NCBI GenBank assembly: GCA_964537035.1
Contig: CAZIAK010000048.1
Location: 1 to 33,021 of the forward strand
Length of the DNA: 33,021 bases
Direction of reading: 5' to 3'
Origin: CAZIAK01 sp964537035
Lineage (GTDB): Bacteria; Planctomycetota; B15-G4
Shown here: piece by piece, positions 29,583-33,021 of the stretch
How positions within the stretch are numbered: the first letter of the stretch is position 1
Layout: every line of letters begins with the position of its first letter
The notes under the pieces: model-generated
Database searches by the model: none
What the model saw: the letters and a program-made list of their open reading frames with translations, nothing else
What the model was told of the DNA's origin: nothing
Made by a program: the position numbers and the translations under genes

Positions 29583-31119
29583 ATGCAGTCCATGAACCAT
29601 CGTTGGAATTGGGGGGGGGGTAGCCCTTCTTCTCGTCGTCACTTGTCTCGTGGCGCCTGACGCCGCATCGCAGGGCGGGCCTTCAGTGTCAGTCCTGCAC
29701 GTTCACGCCGAGAACGGCTCGGACAGCAACCCGGGCACCCAGGCGCTGCCCTATCAGACGCTCAACAAGGCACTCGGGGAAGCGTGGCTGTTGAAGCAAG
29801 TGGTGCCGGGGCAGCCCTTGCCACTGGTGCAGATCACCGTGCATCGCTCGGCGACGCCGATCGCGCCCGCCACCCATGGTGGCCACGAGTCCGCAGGCTG
29901 GCAGACGACCGCTGAGATTTCAGCGGGTGTCACGCACAAGCCCTTCCCCCTGCGCATGGTCAAGGGGGTCGACGTTGTGGGCAGTTCACGCGCGCAAACG
30001 AAGCCCGAGATCAAGATCGACGAGAACCTCTTCGGCGCGTTTCCCGGGAGCAGCTACGAGCCGGGGTATCCAAAGACGTGGGTGTGGATGGCCAGCAACA
30101 TGACGTTGTTTGGCTTCAGACTCTCGGGCGAGGAATACGATCTCAGTCGGGCTACGCACGCGCTGTCAGCTGTCTACGTTAAGGAGGTTAGTAACGCTTC
30201 CATCGACGAGTGCGACATTGTCGACTTCCATGACGGAGTTTATTTTTACGCGGGACTCTCGTCCGACAGCTCGACTCAGCTCACGGTGTCCGGGTCCGTG
30301 CGCAATAGCCACTTAGAGAACTTTTTTCCTACGGTTGCTGATCCGTTGCTCCCTCAAGACAAGGGGCACGCTGCGGTTTGGCTGAAGGGCCCAGGTATCC
30401 TGGATGTGGACATCATCTCCTGTGATTTTGAGGAGTGTCACGACGCGATTCAGACTGGGGGTGAGATCGAATCCGGCCTCGCCACTGAGGCCAACCTGGA
30501 TGTGATCGGTGGAACCTTTGTCGGCATTGAGAATGGCATTGAGGTCGTTGGCAAGGGCCGTTTGACGTTTACTGCAACCGACTCGACGTTTCTCAGGTGC
30601 AAGAATCTTCCCGAGGGAGTCGATCCGAATGTCAGCTCCACAGCAGCCATGCTGCTTCGTGGCATGAACACACTCAACGGTATGGTGAGGGGCTGCACGT
30701 TTGAGAACAACGCCTACAGCATTCTCTGGAACTTGAATCCCACCGCGCCGTCCACGCTGAACCTGGGCACCTCCCTTGATCACGGTTTGAACGTGTTCAA
30801 ACCGTTCGACTTCAACATCCCCTTGAGCGAGGACACGTATCGCGTCCATGTCGTGCAGAAGTCGATCGCGGGCCTGCCGACCCGGATCAGCGCTTGGGGC
30901 AACACCTGGATCCCCGGCAACCAGGGCGCCGATGCAGCAGGATGCCTGACGAGTGCCTCAGTCCTCATCGGACCAACGAACCTCCCCAATCTGTTGGTCA
31001 ACGATGGTCCCCCAGGGCCGTTTGCGGGAGAGTTCGATAGCATCGGGGTTCCCTGGTCTCGCAACTACTCAATCCTGGAAGCCGGCGGAGAACTTGATGT
31101 GGGAGAGGACTGCCCATGA
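29583..31119 (+). CDS. Secreted right-handed beta-helix protein, frameshifted in its signal peptide
   Basis: This is a surface or secreted protein of unknown ligand. The N-terminal mature part (AENGSDSNPGTQALPYQTLN) is the DUF1565-type start of pectate-lyase-like helices. Repeated short strands follow, such as SIDECDIVDFHDGVYF and VRGCTFENNAYSILW, typical of parallel beta-helix coils. The strong binding site GGGAGGA lies 6 bases before ATG 29583, but that frame stops at 29660. The body is in another frame, whose only late start is a GTG at 29650 with no signal peptide. The two frames meet at a run of ten G (29611-29620); with nine G the product would begin MQSMNHRWNWGGVALLLVV, a normal signal peptide. 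The cause may be phase variation, a sequencing error or real decay. It overlaps the next gene as ATGA. Confidence 0.75.
29611..29620 (+). repeat. 10-G homopolymer tract at the signal-peptide frameshift
   Basis: Ten consecutive G separate the start region (ATG 29583) from the hydrophobic core of the signal peptide. Slippage by one base would restore a single reading frame through to 31119. Tracts of this kind are known hot spots for slipped-strand mispairing and also for sequencing or assembly errors. Confidence 0.85.
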
Positions 31120-32900
31120 GTCTCCTGTACGCGCTGATAGGCTTGCTCTCCAGCGTGGCCGGGCAGCTCGACTCAGGCCCCGTGCAGCTTCAATACGAAT
31201 CGCAGTTGCTGAAGGCTCCAGTGCCGTTCGCGGGCAAGCTGTTCGGCGAGACCGTTCTTGTGGCTGATGTCGACGCAGATGGGTTTGGTGATGTCATCGC
31301 CGTCGAGCGCCGGGCCAACCTGCCTGGGGTCAGCCAAGCGGGAATAGCTTGGGTCTACCACGGCCCTACCCTTCACGGCCCCGCCACGATGGTGGCCAGC
31401 AGTCATGCCACCGATGACGAAGAGCTGGGTTGGGCAACCGGTGCTCCTCCGTCGGCGGACTTTGAGGACGTGAATGGGGATGGCTTTCCAGACATTCTTC
31501 TCGCGGCTTACGCGTGGGAGGATCACGAGAGCAACCTGGATATCGTAGGCAGGGTGCACGTCTTTCTGGGGCCCAACTACAGAGACGAGTTGATCCTGAA
31601 GGATGAGAACCCCACGGAGAACGCGCTGTTCGGGTCGGGCTTGCTGGTGCATGACGTGGATGGAGATGGACTTTTCGACGTGGTCGTGGGTGCCCCCGGG
31701 GCGCCAGGGCACGTGAGCGGAATTGCGTCCGAGGGGCGAGTCTGGATCTACTGGGGGTTAGACCTCGCAGTGGGGGTTGTCAATCAGCCCACGCTGCTTG
31801 CGTTGCCTGTGGACAATCCAAACCCGAGCCTGCCTGCCTGGTTTGGGTATGCAATCCGCGCTGCCCAATACGACGCTGACGGCGTTGAAGACCTCTGGGT
31901 CAGTGCTGGCATGTTGGGAGTGCCGCCCGCTCCCTTCGGGTGGGGCACCATCTATGTATTTGATGGCGTGACGCAAGAGCATGTGGCGACGATTCCTTCA
32001 CCGGGCGGGAAGAGCAGATTCTCGGACCTCCGTGCTAAGCGGGACTTCTCAGGTGACGGTATTGACGATGTTTTGGTTGCTGCACCACTATCGACTTGGA
32101 AGCCCCCCAATCCGCTGAATGCTGTTTCCGATGCTGGAGCATTGATCATGCTCCTGGGGCCGGACTACACCACAATCGGATGGGAAGTTTGGTCCCCGAA
32201 GCCACACAGCGGCGAAGCATTCGGTGCCAAGTCATTCTTGGTCGATGTCGACCTCGACGGCGAGGCTGAGCTGATCGTGGGCGATCAGGGCGGGGTCACA
32301 GCTTCGGGAGTCGAAGGCACCGTGCGAGTCTTCCATGGCTTTGATTACAAGATCGTGCAGACGCTCACCGACACCAGCGGGATGTCCCATCACAACCTGG
32401 GCTGGAACGTGGCTACGGGTGACATCGATGGCGACGGCATCCCCGAGATCTTGGGCAGCTCGGTCGAACCGGGCAGCGCGGGCTCGGTCCTGGTTTGGTC
32501 CTCGCTCACCCTCACGGCGTCGGCTGACAGCGTGTCGGTGTCGCAAGGCGGCACAGTCCAACTCACCGTGCGCCTGCCCGCCCAGGCTGGGCACGTGTAC
32601 GCGGGCTTGCTCAGCGTGAGCGGCACGGGGCAGGGCGTGGTGCTCGGCCCTGGCAGCTGGCTGCCCCTCGTTCCCGACGCGATCACCGAGGCGGGTCTTG
32701 GCGCTCTCGGCACGCCTCTGTTGCCCGGCTTTGCGGGCGTGCTCAACGAGGGCGGCCAAGCCACGTTCGGCCTGGTCTGGCCTCCGGGCCTGGGGCCCTC
32801 TTTGATTGGCAACCAACTCACCATCGCAGTGCTCACCTCTCCAGACTCGCTCCAAGCGGGGCCAGCATCCAGCGCGGTGACGATCAGCTTCGATCCATGA
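31116..32900 (+). CDS. Secreted FG-GAP (integrin-alpha-like) beta-propeller protein
   Basis: This 594-residue protein begins with a short hydrophobic signal-like stretch, MSLLYALIGLLSSVAG. Seven blade-like repeats with calcium loops are visible, including DVDADGFGDV (51-60), DVNGDGFPDI, DVDGDGLFDV, DFSGDGIDDV, DVDLDGEAEL (about 375) and DIDGDGIPEI (about 436), enough for a complete propeller. Residues from about 464 form a separate beta-rich C-terminal domain of a type I associate with planctomycete exported proteins. The role is probably cell-surface adhesion or binding. The gene overlaps the beta-helix stop as ATGA and has GGGAGAGGA upstream, so the two are coupled. Codon use is less GC-biased up to about 32330 than in the C-terminal domain. 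Confidence 0.88.
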   Translation: MSLLYALIGLLSSVAGQLDSGPVQLQYESQLLKAPVPFAGKLFGETVLVADVDADGFGDVIAVERRANLPGVSQAGIAWVYHGPTLHGPATMVASSHATDDEELGWATGAPPSADFEDVNGDGFPDILLAAYAWEDHESNLDIVGRVHVFLGPNYRDELILKDENPTENALFGSGLLVHDVDGDGLFDVVVGAPGAPGHVSGIASEGRVWIYWGLDLAVGVVNQPTLLALPVDNPNPSLPAWFGYAIRAAQYDADGVEDLWVSAGMLGVPPAPFGWGTIYVFDGVTQEHVATIPSPGGKSRFSDLRAKRDFSGDGIDDVLVAAPLSTWKPPNPLNAVSDAGALIMLLGPDYTTIGWEVWSPKPHSGEAFGAKSFLVDVDLDGEAELIVGDQGGVTASGVEGTVRVFHGFDYKIVQTLTDTSGMSHHNLGWNVATGDIDGDGIPEILGSSVEPGSAGSVLVWSSLTLTASADSVSVSQGGTVQLTVRLPAQAGHVYAGLLSVSGTGQGVVLGPGSWLPLVPDAITEAGLGALGTPLLPGFAGVLNEGGQATFGLVWPPGLGPSLIGNQLTIAVLTSPDSLQAGPASSAVTISFDP

Positions 32901-32908
32901 GAGCGCGT

Positions 32909-32941
32909 GGAGAACTCGACGTGGGGATCGATTGCCCATGA
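32909..32941 (+). repeat. Relic copy of the beta-helix gene's last codons
   Basis: These 33 bases encode GELDVGIDCP and a stop. They differ from the end of the beta-helix gene (31087-31119, GELDVGEDCP and stop) at one residue. Here the segment is not attached to a gene; it directly precedes and overlaps the second FG-GAP start in the same ATGA manner. It marks the left edge of a duplicated unit 1822 bases from the first copy. Confidence 0.8.
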
Positions 32942-33021
32942 GTCTCCTCTCGGCGATGGTGGGTGTGCTTCTTGGACTCAGCGGGCAGCTCGACTCAGGC
33001 CCTGTGCAGCTTCAGTACGAA
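32938..33021 (+). CDS. Second FG-GAP protein paralogue, cut by window edge
   Basis: Only the first 28 codons are present. The product starts MSLLSAMVGVLLGLSGQLDS and continues GPVQLQYE. The last 39 bases (32983-33021) match 31161-31199 of the preceding gene with two mismatches, while the signal-peptide core differs. It is therefore a tandem paralogue of the FG-GAP gene. The binding site is weaker than in the first copy (GTGGGGATCG in place of GTGGGAGAGG). Its full length and whether it is intact lie outside the window. Confidence 0.8.
   Translation, partial: MSLLSAMVGVLLGLSGQLDSGPVQLQYE

Noticed and set aside
29460..29660. Separate 66-codon gene before the beta-helix gene
   Set aside because: Its first part spans the probable promoter, and its end is the displaced n-region of the beta-helix signal peptide. 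It is better explained as one frameshifted gene.

Overview
The window is a high-GC, gene-dense bacterial segment. Several features suggest a Gram-negative respirer with a large secretome: periplasmic multi-heme cytochromes, Tat substrates, an alternative complex III (ACIII), a sigma-54 type promoter, and secreted FG-GAP and beta-helix proteins. The C-terminal domains of the secreted protease and of the FG-GAP protein remind me of domains common in Planctomycetota. I favour that phylum, with Myxococcota or a related lineage as the alternative. No rRNA or ribosomal marker is present, so the placement is an inference.

Region 1 (1-16955, plus strand) is one tightly packed respiratory operon: a membrane-anchored di-heme cytochrome c (narC-like), narG, narH, narJ, narI and narK, followed without a break by actA, actB, a fused actC-actD, actE and actF. 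Most junctions are overlaps (TTGA, ATGA or TGATG) or gaps of under 60 bases. The narK-actA junction is itself a TGATG overlap, so nitrate reduction and ACIII are transcriptionally and probably translationally linked. A near-perfect sigma-54 promoter (238-254) and an upstream palindrome (81-98) precede the first gene. ACIII clusters usually sit beside oxygen reductases, and none is seen here.

Region 2 (17007-23356, minus strand) converges on Region 1. It holds a periplasmic nitrate reductase cluster, napD-napA-napB-napG-napH, without napC, followed downstream by a secreted TPR protein. The same locus therefore encodes a cytoplasmic-facing Nar, a periplasmic Nap, the NapGH quinol dehydrogenase and ACIII. 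A plausible scheme has Nar fed by quinol through NarI, and Nap fed through NapGH and/or ACIII with c-type cytochromes.

Region 3 (23710-29416, plus strand) is mixed: a GT4-type glycosyltransferase, a secreted trypsin-fold protease followed by a strong hairpin, a secreted fusion of a class C (P4-like) acid phosphatase with a PhoD-like phosphatase, and a small SRPBCC-fold protein.

Region 4 (29417-33021, plus strand) is a surface or secreted protein array of visibly lower GC: a right-handed beta-helix protein whose signal peptide is split by a 10-G homopolymer frameshift, a seven-blade FG-GAP propeller protein, and the start of a second FG-GAP paralogue cut by the window edge. Ahead of that paralogue lies a relic of the end of the beta-helix gene, which points to tandem duplication.
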